The notes: a model not told the origin generated them from the sequence alone. A DNA stretch of 64,000 nt from Nymphaea colorata (GCF_008831285.2 NC_045140.1:19094370-19158369); one strand, 5' to 3'; numbered from the stretch's first letter, positions 35,203 through 48,469 are shown. Translations and numbers: made by a program.

Positions 35203-38200
35203 ATGGAGATGTTGGAGTTGATGGAAGAGATGACCAACAACGTCGATGGAGAGCAGGAGAAGGTGCTGGCCGACATCCTCTTCTTGAATGCCCACACCGA
35301 GTACCTGCAGAGGCATGGTCTTGCCGGAAAAACAGACCGGGAGTCGTTCCAGACGAAGCTGCCCCTCGTTACCTATGAAGACATCAGGCCGGACATCCAT
35401 CGTATAGCAAACGGTGATCGCTCTCCCATCCTGTCTGCCCTTCCCCTTTCCCACTTCCTTTGCAGGTCTCTCTCTCTCTCTCTCTCTCTGTCTGCCTCCA
35501 ACAAGTTAAAGAACAGATCGGGAAGAGAAATAGTCACCTAGGACGGGAGTCGATTGATCGTGGCCTTTTAATTTTCTTGCAGCTCCGGCACGTCAGGTGG
35601 TGAGAAGAAGATGCTGCCACTGGTAGAAGGGGATCGCGACAGAGCGGAGATGGTACTTAGGATTATCGGTAGCCTGATGAACAGGTATCTTCTTTTTCCC
35701 CATCCTCATCTCGATGTAAGACTGTCTTCGCCGACTTTCAGATCAGTGTGCCCTGACCATTGCTCTAAAAATCTGTTTCCGATTCGTATCGGAAACATCA
35801 AAAGCAATAGGTATCGGAAACACGTCATTTCTTTATCTGCCTGTATCGGCCTTAAAAAATTGGTCTGATATTCTAAATTATTAGTTTAGCAGCCAGTGTT
35901 GTGTTGGGTGGAATGAGTCAATATGGGCCCAACCGGATATATATATATATAATGTCCTCAGTTTTCAAATCAATCTTCGACATTTTTTTTTACTAATCCA
36001 TAATCGATTGCGCTGAATCCGCAGCTTGACAAATCTAACTCCCAAACCAGTTTTTATGACGCTGGGTGCAACATACATACAGAGCTGATCTCATTTTTTA
36101 CCAGATCAACTAAGCTAAGTTTTTATCATTTACTTTCATCTATATTTATGAGTTTTTCCTAGGTCCTCATTTTAACAAAATTTGCGTACTTTGGCCTATG
36201 TTCATGGGTTTTCTCTAAACATCCTTATGTACATAAAGAATTGAAATTTATTTGATGCAGATGTTGTCAACAGTTAAAAGTTAAAAAACTAGTACACAAA
36301 CCAATGCTAAAGGCATCCTCAACCATTGCATGCTAATGCACCTGCAACAACTGGTTTTTAATGATTTTTTTTTTTTTAAATTTTCACCATCACGCAAATT
36401 TGAAGTCTTCTCTTTCTCTCGAATGTATAAATATGGACGTCAATAGATTATATTCGAGTCCAAGCTACTCTTCACTTTTTCATATATCCATATCAAATTT
36501 AGATTCAAATACAAATAAAGAAAGTTATGTCAGAATCCCAATTCAAAATCCAGTTTTACAATCCAAATCCCATTCGAATTAGATTTTTACATTTATAATA
36601 TTTAACTATGTCCAAATTTGGATACGATCAAATATAATTTCGGCGTGCCTTGTTGGACAAAAATTACCAGGAATTAAGTGCATACTTAATCTTGTCTAGG
36701 CATGGCTCTGGTTTGAAGCAAGGCAAGGCCCTCAACTTCGTCCACGTTAGAAAAGAGTGGGAGACGAGTGCAGGCATTGCAGTTCGCTCAGTTATTACAA
36801 GCTGGTACAAGAGCAGTCACTTCCTCTCCAAGCACCATCTTTACAGTACCACCCACACCAGCCCCGTCGCGTCCATCCATTGCACAGACATGTTTCAGAG
36901 CATGTACGCGCAGCTGCTCGCCGGCCTGGCCGACCGGCTGTCCGTCGTCCAGTTGGGCGCCACCTTCGCGCTGGGCCTGCTTCAGGCTATCCGCTTTCTC
37001 GAGCGCCACTACCAGGACCTGGCGACGGACCTCGAGAAGGGGACTGTTGATCCGCGAATCACGAATGAAGAGGTCCGGGCGGCGCTGGAGACGAGATTGG
37101 TGCCTGACCCCGAGAACGCAGCGCATATAAAAGAAGAGTGTGGACGTGGGCAGTGGAAGGGCATCATAAGAAGAATCTGGCCCAACGCCCAGTACTTGGC
37201 AGCCACGGCGACGGGGAGTATGAGTCCTTACGTTCCTGTCTTGGAGTTTTATAGCGACGGTCTGCCTCTGGTTAGCCTTCTGTACGGGTCGTCCGAGTGC
37301 TTTTCCGGGATCAACTTGAACCCCTTCAGTAAGCCAGAGGACGTCGCCTACACTCTCCTCCCGAATTTGGCCTATTTTGAGTTTTTGACCGTCGTGTTAC
37401 CGGACAATTGCCGGCAACCGGCAGAGCTCGTGAGTTTGGCCGATGTTCAGATGGGGAAGGAGTACGAGATAGTGGTGACCACTTACTCAGGTAAGAATCT
37501 ACCTCTGTTTGGCTTATTCAAACGTTGGTTACTATGATCGCCTGTTCCATTCATGGTTAATCTTTCATCGTATATAGATGCTCAATGGCAGAGTTAATTA
37601 GAAATCTTTGGCTGAACCGTGAATGCCATTAATATGTAAATAAGCAAACAGGCACACCTGACTCCATTGATCTCACATGACCAGGTCTTTACCGTTATAG
37701 AGTGGGAGACATCCTGAGAGTTGTGAGCTTCTATAATAAAGCCCCCCAGTTCAAGTTTGTTTGCCGCAGAGATGCTGTTTTAAGCCTTGACACAGAGAAA
37801 ACAAGTGAGGCAGATCTGCAAAAGGCAGTGGCGGCAGCGGAGGCTGTTCACCTTATTCCACACAACATGAGGGTGACAGAATTTACTTCTTTCGCCGACA
37901 CGACCACAATTCCAGGCCACTATGTCATTTACTGGGAACTCTCACCAACAACAGATCAGACTGAAGGTTTTTTAGCAGATTATTTGATTGAACAGTGTTG
38001 TTTGGCAATTGAGGAATCATTGGATGCATCTTATAAAGAAATGCGTGTTTACGACAGATCCATCGGGCCGCTAGAAATCAAGGTAGTGAAGAATGGCACT
38101 TTTGATAGACTCATGGACTTTGCTGTATCTAGTGGCGCTTCAGTGGCTCAGTACAAACCTCCTAGGTGTGTTAAATCTGCTTCCCTCCTGCAAATTTTAG

Positions 38201-38256
38201 ATGCAGCTATTGTTTCTGCCCATTTCAGTCCGCGTCCCCCAACTTGGTCGAAGTAG
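35203..38256 (+). CDS. GH3 acyl acid-amido synthetase, copy 1 (GH3-1)
   Basis: Exons 35203-35465, 35583-35684, 36700-37490, 37685-38256; GT-AG, in phase, 575 aa. GH3 enzymes adenylate a plant acyl acid (auxin, jasmonate, benzoates) and transfer it to an amino acid in the cytosol. The three ATP/AMP-binding motifs are intact: SSGTSGGEKK at the exon1/exon2 join (residues 88-97), YGSSECFSGINLNP (317-330) and GLYRYRVGD (386-394). Exon 2-4 wording is closest to IAA-conjugating group II GH3s, but substrate cannot be settled. Oddities against its paralogues: G318 instead of A, and S324 instead of F in motif II. Start is the MEM shared by all four copies; an upstream in-frame ATG at 35116 is not conserved. 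AATAAA at 38418 follows the stop. Confidence 0.9.
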
Positions 38257-38417
38257 CACTGCAGCATCGTCGTCTCCATCTGGCAGACACTCATGGATTG
38301 ATACCTCAAGTGCAAGAATTTACACAGATTTCACTGTTTGTGTTAAACAAGATATGGATTCCCTTTCTTGGCGCTTGGTTGAACTGAGTTTTTCGTTCTT
38401 TCTTTGAATTAATATGT

Positions 38418-38423
38418 AATAAA
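38418..38423 (+). terminator. Poly(A) signal, GH3-1
   Basis: AATAAA in the context TTAATATGTAATAAAA, 160 bp after the stop. The same context recurs after GH3-3 (53664-53669). Confidence 0.5.
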
Positions 38424-39229
38424 ACCGGGCATACTTTTATACTTAAGGAAAAGCATGCTGACCTTCTCTGCAGAAGCAGGGAAGTACCTTTATTGGCGTG
38501 TTCTTCTGGCGTAAGTAATTATCATATTTGTTGCACCACCAAATAGTATTCTGAATCCCTTGTTTGATACAGTTTCTGGGTTCCACTTCCACAAGGACCA
38601 CCATTGTTCTCAAGCAACCAAACGCTAATTGTTGTTCTGAAAGGGCATGGAACTTTGGAAGCTCCATTCTGGCTTTCCTGGAACAACATTTAGACTTTAA
38701 AGGCTGTTTGACACGAGTAACAAATTCTTATTTTCTAATAAATCTGCTTTAAAAATTAGGATAGATTATAGAAGCTTGTAACATAGTGTTCCGATAAATC
38801 TACTCAAAATTTTGAGACAGAATTATTAGACACAGTAACAACCTGTTATGTGGGGCAAAGAACCTCTTACAAACCACTTGAGAGTTGTGTTATTTTTTAT
38901 GGTGGGGTGAACTTACTTACTGCTCATGTAAGTTCCAACGTAATCCACCGGCTGGGTTGTTGTTTACACTAATGTAGGACGAGAACTTTTTGTTTTAGCT
39001 TGAGATGAGAGCTAAAATTCATCCGAAATGCCTGAAGTCTTCTTCCCAATTGCTCAATTTTCTGATACGCATAAAAGTACCAGTTGCTTGAGATTCTTAA
39101 GCAATGATTTCAACTTCTTGTTACATTTAATTTCATATTCTGGACTCTGGAGTGAGTGGATGGCTAATTTGGCTATTCTGGTGAAGTTAAAAACAATAAA
39201 AGAAAAGGTACGAATTAATACAAGATGAT

Positions 39230-39520
39230 AAAAATATAAACTAATTTCAGAAAGCATAGAAAAACCTAAAGCTCCTATTTCTTAATTAGAAATAAAAAAC
39301 TTAAGAAGTTGTTCTTTTTTTTGCCATAGACGGCTAATTGATTTGAACTCTCAGCATCCTAAAGAAAATAGGTTAGGGCAAATAGGAGCTAAAGATATCG
39401 TTCAAACCCCAAGCAAGTACAAGAGAAGGAAGCGCAAGTCATGGCCAAAGACATGTGTATACGTAGTTTACACAGCCAATCGGGTGAGCCAAGCTATGCA
39501 TTCTCTAAACTCCCACAACA
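39230..39520 (+). repeat. 3' part of a decayed LTR (TGTTGAAG family)
   Basis: Shares CTCCTATTTCTTAATTAGAA, the TTTTTTGCCATAGACGGCTA segment and the end CCCACAACA with LTR copies at 54660-55372, 56253-56916 and 57487-58130. The LTR start is missing here. Confidence 0.65.
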
Positions 39521-40470
39521 ATGAAGTCTATTGGACGAATTATGATATGAGGTATGTCAAGAAATCTATAGTTGAATTCATTATATATATATATATATAT
39601 ACACACTCAATATATCTGATTTCAATCAGACATTCGATCAAACCATTCTAGAAAATATTTTTTGCATAAAAGAGACGAAGAGGAAGAGAAATCAGCGTGT
39701 CGTTGCATGCAGTACATTGACAACAGTATGCTCTGCAATGCATTAGATAACAGGCAACAACGCTAGAAACCAAATTTCAACTAAAATATCGGAGTTGGGG
39801 ATTTTTTTTTTTTTTTTTTTTTTTTCTTTTGTCTTTTTGGCAACGTAAAATCTAACAAGACGGTGTTCTCTTGAAAAATTCCCAAGAAATGATGGTTTTG
39901 GAGAAAAATTTAAGCGATTTTTTTTCCCAGGTTGAAAATTGAGTCTGACTTAATTTAGGAGGCATTTGATAGCCTAGATTTGAAATAATAAGGCTTTGAA
40001 AATCGTGGATTTAAGATTAAACATCTCTCCTCTGATCTTAAATACACCTGTTTTTTCAATGCAAAGAATTAAAGTAAAGACTTTAAGCACCTAGGGTCCT
40101 TAATTTGATGAACCATGAATTTTACCATGGATCTTTTGCCACATTAGCAAAAGCATGCCATATCATACTCACATAATTTCAAATCCAAAATAATCAAACG
40201 CCCCTGTAAAGTTCAGCACTTTACAAATGGCTTTGTTCATATTTCACCAGTTTCTCGAACTCTTGATTACTAGAAATTAGGTTTTTCTTGAAAAAGTATA
40301 CTCCAGAAAGTGTTTAGTAAAGAATTTAGTAAAGGGTTTCAAGAAACCGACTAGAACTGTAAGGACATCGATCCCCCTGTGCAAGCCCAAAGAAGAAAAT
40401 GGAGGTACTAGTTTCTCGGTTTTTACGCTGTTGAGAGTGAACAGTGAAGTTTTCTATTTGACCCTAGCAA

Positions 40471-40590
40471 AAACCATTGGCTATCGACGTTGACAGGATG
40501 TAGAAAAAAACCATTGCCTATGGGCGTTGACAGGATGTAGAAGAAGACCATTGACTACAGAAAAAACCATTGGCTATGGACCTTTACGTT
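40471..40590. repeat. Short minisatellite (ACCATTGGCTATGGACGTTG)
   Basis: Four imperfect units beginning AACCATTG, ending in GACAGGATGTAGAA in the first two. Single or double copies of the same words occur at about 41760-41870, 55860 and 57150 in the other GH3 spacers. Confidence 0.65.
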
Positions 40591-40639
40591 GATAAACAGA
40601 GCACATGAAGTTCTTCCAATTGCTCAATTTTCTAATATA

Positions 40640-41977
40640 TATAAAAGTACAGCAGATCAGTAAGACTTTTTATTACATTTAATTTCATAACCCTACAATT
40701 GAAGTGATTTAATGGTGAATTTAGCTACTCATGAAGAGTTGAGAGGAAAACAATACAAGAATGAATTAATACTAGATGATAAAAATACACCACTTTTTTT
40801 TAACCATCCATCATAATGGATTAAATGGTTCTTATGAGTGTGACTCCTCTGAAAAAAACATAAAATCAATATTCGATTAAGAAGTTGGATAAGATTCGAA
40901 TTCAAGAAATGACATCCGATTAGATTCAAATTTGAATATACATAAATATCCGACCAAATACATATACAGATTCAAATCAGATTTATTTTTAAACATGTAT
41001 CATATATTCAATGCTATTACATTTTCCAAATCAGGCAAATTCAGTTTAAAATTTGATCGAATTTGGATATGAGTGTAAAAATAGGATTTATTAAGGAAGA
41101 ACATGCAAGGCGTCCCAAGCTGGCTAATCGCTATGACAAATCTAAGAGCAGTGGAATGTCTAATTCAGACGGCTACAGTCACGGCAACAACAATGGAAAG
41201 TCTAATTCAAATTCAGACGGCTACAGTCAGGGCAACTACAATGGAAGTCCAATCAAAATTCTTTTCCAAAGCTGTTATGCGATACCCATGATCAGCAAAT
41301 TCAAGCCAACCATTCTCAAACTGAAAAATTACTGGAAGCAGGAGAAAAAAAAAAGGAAAGATATTATCCCTTTTATTTTCTTACAAAATCCTCCATCAAT
41401 TACATGCTGACCCCATCAGTTACATACTCCCATATATATTGTACTGACATGCAAGAATCAAAATAAAAAAAAAAGAGCAAGAGTTTTCTTTATGGTCGTG
41501 GAAGTAGGTTTACCAAAACAGAACCAGGTAATGCTGGTTTTCTTCCTCGCTTTCCTTTTTCTTCTTTAGGGTTCAGAATAGATTCGGACTCTCAAATCAG
41601 ATTTTAGATTTAGATTCAAATGTAACTATTTTTATTAGTATTTGAATATGAATATTCACATTTTTATTAGTATTTGAATATGAATATGTGAATATTTGAA
41701 AACAAAAGCGATTAAACGTACATTCAATTCCAATTCGATCCGCTCACATCTTGATTGACTATGGTCAAAATCTTGGGCAGCGCCACGAGTTGATTGACTA
41801 TGGTCAAAATCTTGGGCATCGCAGGATGTCTAATAAAACCATTGACTACAGAATGAAAGTTGAAGTTGATAGATAGAATACAGGAAGTTCTTAACCGAGC
41901 AAAGAGATATAAAGGAGGGCCGCGGGAGAACGGAGGAAGCAGAAGTACAAGTTTTAGACGGAGAATCCAACCACGAG
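40640..41977. other. Spacer upstream of GH3-2
   Basis: Consists mostly of AT-rich dispersed repeat (GATTCAAAT/TTTGAATATA words at about 40860-41060 and 41580-41740). A 115-codon + ORF at 41063-41410 contains a repeated Ser-Asn-Asp-Gly-Tyr-Ser...Asn-Gly segment from a 42-48 bp tandem DNA duplication. It is low-complexity, I recognise no family, and a gene is unlikely but not excluded. The last 100 bp before the ATG is purine-rich and matches the flank of the other GH3 copies. Confidence 0.5.
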
Positions 41978-44276
41978 ATGGAGATGTTGAAGTTGATGGA
42001 AGAGATGACCAACAACACCGACAGAGAGCAGGAGAAGGTGCTGGCCGATATCCTCTCCCTGAATGCCCACACCGAGTACCTACAGAAGCATGGTCTCGCC
42101 GGAAACACCGACCAGGAGTTATTCAAGACAACGCTGCCCGTCGTTAGCTATGCAGACATCCGGTCGGACATCCATCGCATAGCAGACGGCGATCGCTCTT
42201 CCATCTTGTCCGCCCTTCCTCTTTCCCACTTCATTTGCAGGTCTGTCTGTCTCTCTCTCTCTCTCTGCCCTTCAACCAGTTAAGAACAGAGCAGAAAAAA
42301 TAAATAGTCACGTAAGATGCGGCTCAAGGCTTCTTAATTTTATTGCAGCTCCGGCACGTCAGGTGGTGAGAAGAAGATGCTGCCACTGGTAGAGGGAGAT
42401 CACGACAGAGTGGAGATGGTAGATAGGTTTATGGGTTGCCTGATGAACAGGTATCTTCTTAAGACCTGAAAGTACACATACCAATACTAAAGGCATCGCC
42501 ATGCATGCTAATGCACCTGCAACAACTGATTTTAAATGATTCCTTTTTTAGTTGTTCATCATCAAACAAATTTGAAGTCATATATAACGAATCAAATTTA
42601 CATTTATTATATTTATCTATATCCAAATTGGAATACAATCAAATATCATTCCGGTGTGCCTTGTTGAACAAAAAATTATCAGGAATTAAGTGTACTTTCT
42701 AAATTAAATTCTCTCTAGGCATGGCTCTGGTTTGAAGCAAGGCAAGAACCTCAACTTTGTCCACGTTAGAAAAGAGTGGGAGACGGGTGCAGGCATTCCA
42801 GTTCGCTCAGTTGTTACAAGCTGGTACAAGAGCAGTCACTTCCTTTCCAAGCACCATCGTTACAGCACCACAAACACCAGCCCGATCGCCTCTATACATT
42901 GCACAGACATGTTCCAGAGCATATACTCGCAGCTACTCGCAGGCCTGGCCGACCGGCTGTCTGTCGTCCAGCTGTGCTCCACCTTCACGCTGGTTCTGGT
43001 CCAGGCCATCCATTTCCTTGAGCGCCACTACCAGGACCTGGCGAGGGACATTGAGAAGGGGACGGTTGATCCGCGAATCACGGACGAAGATGTTCGGGCA
43101 GCGCTGGAGACGAGATTGACACCTGACCCTGAGAACGCAGCACTTATAAGAAAGGAGTGTGGACGTGGGCAATGGAAGGGCATCATAAGAAGGATCTGGC
43201 CCAATGCCCAGTACTTGGCAGCCACGGCGACGGGGAGTATGAGTCCCTACGTCCCTGTCTTGGATTTTTATAGCGATGGTCTGCCACTAGTTAGCCTTCT
43301 GTACGCGTCGTCCGAGTGCTTCTTCGGGATCAACTTGAACCCTTTCTGTAAGCCAGAGGACGTCGCCTACACCATCCTCCCTTATTTGGCCTATTTTGAG
43401 TTTCTGCCAGTCGAAACACCGGAAAGTTGCCTGCAGCCGTCGGAGCTCGTGAATTTGGCTGATGTTCAGATGGGGAAGGAGTACGAGATAGTGGTGACCA
43501 CTTACTCAGGTACGAATCTACCCTTGTTTTCGCATTCAAATGTATGTTACTGTGATTGCCTGTTCAATTCATGGTTAATATTTCATCATATATAGAGGTG
43601 CTCAATATCGGAGTTAATTGGAAATCTTGGGCCGCACCGTGAACTGCATTAATATGTAAATAAGCAAACAGACACACCTGACTCTGTTGATCTCACATTA
43701 CCAGGTCTTTACCGTTATAGAGTGGGAGACATCCTGAGAGTCGTGGGTTTCTATAACAAGGCGCCCCAATTCAAGTTTGTTTGCCGTGGCGATGCTGTGT
43801 TGAGCCTCGATATAGAAAAAACCAGTGAGGCAGATCTGCAGAAAGCAGTGGCGGCGGCGGAGACCGCTCACCTTATTCCACACAACATGAGGGTGGCGGA
43901 ATTTACTAGTTACGCCGATGCGACCACCATTCCAGGCCACTATGTCATTTACTGGGAACTCTCACCAACAACAGATCAGACTGAAGGTTTTTTAGCAGAT
44001 TATGTGATGGAGCAGTGTTGTGTGGTAATTGAGGAATCATTGGATGTATCTTATAAAGAAATGCGTGTTTACGACAGATCCATTGGGCCGTTAGAAATCA
44101 AGGTGGTGAAGAATGGCACTTTTGACAGACTCATGGACTTTGCTGTATCTAGTGGTGCTTCTGTGTCTCAGTACAAACCTCCTAGGTGTGTTAAATCTGC
44201 TTCCATCCTGCACATTTTAGATGCAGCGGTTGTTTCTGCCCATTTCAGTCCTGGTCCGCCAAGTTGGTCTAAGTAG
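41978..44276 (+). CDS. GH3 acyl acid-amido synthetase, copy 2 (GH3-2)
   Basis: Exons 41978-42240, 42349-42450, 42719-43509, 43705-44276; GT-AG, 575 aa, exon lengths identical to the other copies. Motifs SSGTSGGEKK, YASSECFFGINLNP and GLYRYRVGD are intact. Exons 3-4 differ from GH3-4 at only about 12 of 454 residues (hand count), while exon 1 differs at about 16 of 87, because exon 1 and intron 1 are of the GH3-3 type (GNTD, VSYAD, RIADGD, HFIC). Intron 2 is short (268 bp) and lacks the sequence found in copies 1 and 3. Exon 1 shows more unusual changes than its paralogues (YLQKHG, DQELFKTT, DIRSD). AATAAA lies at 44367. Substrate not determinable. Confidence 0.9.
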
Positions 44277-44799
44277 CGCTGCAGCATCGTCGTCTCCATC
44301 TGGCAGACACTCATGGATTGAAGTCTCAAGTGCAAGAGATTTACACATATTTCACTGTTTGTATTAAATAAATGAGGATTCCTCTTTTTGGTGCAGGGTT
44401 GAATGTATTTTTCGTTCTTTCTATGTAACAGAATAAGGTAAGCGTCTACATAAATAAAAGAGTATTTGATGGAAAACGTGGACTTCCGGATGAGGCGATG
44501 CCGATGGGTCTGTGAGCATGGTCTGGCCCATGGAAGAGGAATTGCAGTCGTTCTAATATCATCGTGGAAAAACACACATCATGGTAGTAAAGAATGCGTA
44601 CTTATTTAATCCAAATTTTTAATGCGCATTTAGTGAACGCGACCCTAAGATGACGAGGCCACCAAACGTCACATTTAAAGAAGCGCTGTGCCTTGGCTTT
44701 GGAGGTGAAAAACGAAGTACACTAGAGCCCGCTTTAAAATGAAGCTGAAAAACAGGGGTGGGCACCGGGCTAAGTATGCGCCGAATGACTTACGCCTGT

Positions 44800-44874
44800 G
44801 CTTAGCTTTTAAAATCTGGGGTTAGTTTTTAATATTATTTTATATAATATAACAATTTAAAACATATTTGATCA

Positions 44875-44920
<46 letters not shown>

Positions 44921-45050
44921 AAAATATGTTTTTCAATTATACATAGTTGCTCATGAATATATATATATAATTAAAAAACATATTTTCTCTCTCTCTATAT
45001 ATATATAAAATTGAATCGTAACTATATAACTAGACCATTTTATTCAACAT
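44800..45050. repeat. AT-rich hairpin element, copy 2, with (TA)n
   Basis: Matches 33140-33370: TTTTAAAATCTGGGGTTAG, then TTTTTAATATTATTTTATAT, a (TA)n tract (44877-44917) and the inverted repeat around GTTGCTCATGAA. The two copies lie upstream of, or between, units of the GH3 array. Confidence 0.6.
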
Positions 45051-45188
45051 CATGAACAATTAACTGCTAGGGGCGACAACTGACTCTTCGGTGAAATCAG
45101 AAAAAGAAAAAAGGTGACAAAAGGGTCTTCTTTCTTTTTTCAGAGCCCACGACAAGGGTTTTCCTACTCCTGGACGAGGGTTTTTACA

Positions 45189-45618
45189 AGTTCTGGATTT
45201 CCATAGCCTTCGCCAAAGGTTTCTTTGAGTTCAATCAAACCCTTCGACAAAAAAGAAGTGGGTTCCGTTGTAATACTAAGAGAGCCCTACCGCCAACAGC
45301 CGGAAATGTAAGATAAATATTTATTTATATTACATGCTTGGTTATATAGTCTCTTGATTGCATACCATCCATTACACGATGCAAAATTATATTCTACTCA
45401 CAGACAATAACAGAGTCAATAGTTGAAAGTTTTGCACGTAGGCATATACACATCTGCTAAGGATTCGGCCTCATCTATTGACAAAAAGTCTATAATATTT
45501 TCATAAGGTTAGATTGACTCTCTGTCGCTGGTTATGTTTTTCGTTTCAGCTGGTTATGTTTTTCGTTTCAGGTTCGATAAGTTGTCTCTGATACAACGGT
45601 TGCAAATTTGAGGATCCG
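45189..45618. repeat. Duplicated non-coding block, copy 1
   Basis: About 430 bp nearly identical to 61914-62327, including AGAGCCCTACCGCCAACAGC. This copy has an extra 22-24 bp tandem duplication (GCTGGTTATGTTTTTCGTTT). It lies downstream of GH3-2 exactly as its partner lies downstream of GH3-4. Confidence 0.85.
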
Positions 45619-46037
45619 TTCAGGATCTCTACCCACAACATTAACTTGCAACTCAAACTTGCATCCAAAACAATAACAAACAAAACACAAGAGAAAAGGA
45701 AGAGAAGGAAGAGAAGAAGAAATTAGATTGAAAAATGAATGTACGTCACGCATGTGGCCACAACCCAACATGAACTCTGTGAGAAGAATCGGAACTAATC
45801 AAAAAATGAATGTATTGAGACAGAGAGAGGGCCGCAGGAGAGCGGAGGAAGCAACAAGTTGAAAAGCGAAGTCGTAGAGTGTACGAGCGGAAGAAGGAGA
45901 TGTTGGAGTTGATGGAAGAGATGTCCAACAACGTCGATGGAGAGCAGGAGAAGGTGCTGGCCAACATCCTCTTCTTGAATGCCCAATCCGAGTACCTGCA
46001 GAGGCATGGTCTTGCCGGAAAAACAGATCGGGAGTCA

Positions 46038-46254
46038 TGTTAGGAACAACAATAATAAACTCTCCTCTCGCACTCTCAAGAGGGGATTAGAAGCAACAAG
46101 GAAGAAGACAACGATTTACGTGGTTCGGAGCAAAAATCTCCTACGTCCACGGTCACACAGATCTCTTGTATTATCTCTTCAATGAACACACACTGAACAG
46201 ACACACTCAACGGCGGCCATCCTCAAAACATAAGGATTAGGGCAAACCCGTATT
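46038..46254 (-). repeat. Truncated 3' LTR of the second copia element
   Basis: Homologous to 49229-49445; similarity stops after CCCGTATT at 46254, where the internal deletion breakpoint lies. Confidence 0.88.
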
Positions 46255-48456
46255 TGTACAAAATGATCCATATGCCCTTACAGGAAGTAAAATGATATAA
46301 CAACTATCAAGGTTCTTAAAATAGCAACAGTGATCCATATCACACTTCTTAAAAGCATTTCTCCCCATGAAGTTATCAAACTTTTTGTACCACTGTCTCG
46401 GTGCCTGCTTTAAACCATAGAGACTCTTCTCTAACTTGCATATAAGACTTTCTTTCCCTAATACTTGAAAGCCTTCAGGTTGCACCATATAAATATCTTC
46501 CTCTAAATCCCCATGAAGGAATGCAGTCTTTACATCTAGTTGCTCTAAATATAGATTTTCAGCTGCAACTAAACTCAATACCAATCTTATAGTAGTTAGC
46601 TTTACAACAGGAGAGAAAATTTCTGTATAATCTATACCTTCTTTCTGTTGAAAACCTTTCACTACTAACCTTGCTTTATGCATTTTTCTTCTATCTGCTT
46701 CCTCTTTAATCCTGTATACCCATTTGTTTTGCAAAATCTTTTCACAAGGAAGCTCAGTTAATGTCCACGTTCTGTTAGCATGTAGAGAGTCCATCTCCTC
46801 TTTCATAGCTAACTCCCACTTAACAGAATCTGTAACCTGCATTGCTTCATCAAAACACTCGGGTTCTCCAGCATCAGTTAACAACAAGTAATGAAAGTAA
46901 GGAGAATACTTTCGATTTGGTTTTGGCCTTCTACTGGATCTCCTTAATGGAGGTTGGGATGTGCTTGCTTCTTGTTCCATCTGACTGTTTCTATCTTGAC
47001 TCTTAATTGCAACATCATATTCAGAGACATCTTGAAGTTCTGCAATGTCTTCACTTGTGTCATGATGTTCATTCTTCTCAGACATAAAACTATCCTTGTC
47101 TTTGTACAGAGCCATCTCATTAAACACTATATCATTATGTCTAATAATTTTCTTTGCTTTATCATCCCAAAAGCGATACCCAAACTCATCATTTCCATAA
47201 CCAATGAAATAACATTTCCTGGACTTAGGATCTAATTTATCCCTTTTATCCGAGTCTATATGTATGTAAGAAACACAACCAAAGACTCTTAAGTGTGCAA
47301 TATTTACCTCCTTGCCGGTCCAGGCTTCTTCAGGTATTCCATAGTCCAAAGGAACAGAAGGCCCACGATTTATCAAGTATGCAGCTGTATTGATTGCATC
47401 CGCCCAAAACATCTTTGGTAAGCCTGAATGCAGTCTCATGCTTCTTGCTCTTTCACAAAGAGTTCTGTTCATTCTTTCAGCAACCCCATTTTGTCGTGGT
47501 CTTTTAGGGACCGTTCTTTGTGTTCGAATCCCATGATCTGCACAAAAATTTTTAAACTCTTTGCTGTCATACTCACCTCCATTATCTGACCGCAGACATT
47601 TAATCTTCTTTCCGGTCTGATTTTCTACTTCTACTTTCCACCTTTTGAAAACAGTAAACACGTCAGATTTATGTTTGAGAAAGTAAACCCATACCTTCCT
47701 TGTACAATCATCAATGAATGTGACATAGTATAGGGATCCTCCAAGAGAACGAACTGGAGCTGGTCCCCAAACATCAGTGTGCACCAACTCTAGTTTTTCC
47801 TTCTTTGGAGGCCGTCCAACTTTGGAGAAAGTGACCATTTTCTGTTTTCCGAAAACACAGTCTTCACATAGCCCAATGTCTACAGATTTCAAGTCATGCA
47901 ACTTGTTATTTGTTGTCATGATCTTCATTCCCTTCTCACTCATATGCCCAAGCCTGTAATGCCACAACAATGATTTATTCTCACATTTTGCCACAGCCAC
48001 TGTGTCTTTCACATCTGCAGTCATGTACAAAGTGCCAAGTTTGTGACCTCGTGCTATAACCATAGCACCTTTGGTTATCTTCCAAGATCCGCCAACAAAG
48101 GTAGTAACGTAGCCTTCGTCGTCTAACTGTCCGACCGAGATGAGATTCCTCTTCAACCCTGGGACATGTCTGACATCTTTTAACTTCCATACATGCCCAT
48201 TCTGTATTTTAATGTGAACCTCACATTTCCCTACAATATCCAGAGGTTCATCATCGGCAAGGTATACTCTACCAAATTTTCCTGCAACATAGTTATGCAT
48301 ACTTTCATTTGAATATGTTGAATGGAAAGATGCGCCAGAGTCTAAAATCCAAGACTCTATAGAGCTGTGTACACTCAAGGCAAGTGCATCAGCTATATCT
48401 TCTGTTGCTGCATTTGCTGAATCATCTTCACGATTTGGGTTCTTCTTCTTCAACAA
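46237..48456 (-). pseudogene. copia protease-integrase-RT (RT truncated)
   Basis: A 739-codon open frame. It has protease ILDSGASFH, the pre-integrase H..H..C..C region (WHYRLGHMS, CEDCVFGKQ), integrase with DVWGP, RSDNGGEY and NGVAERMNR, then RT up to QLDVKTAFLHGDLEEDIYM and LYGLKQAPRQWYKK. It stops just before the expected YVDD motif and runs out into deletion-junction and LTR sequence. It lies in the same register as gag. Its wording is closest to the TNT1-94 type. Confidence 0.9.
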
Positions 48457-48469
48457 CCTGCAATCTCTT

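Noticed and set aside
36788-37126. Long antisense and alternate-frame ORFs over GH3 exon 3 (also at 42933, 51940, 59710)
   Set aside because: They are shadows of the GC-rich GH3 exon and recur in every copy only because the exon is conserved.
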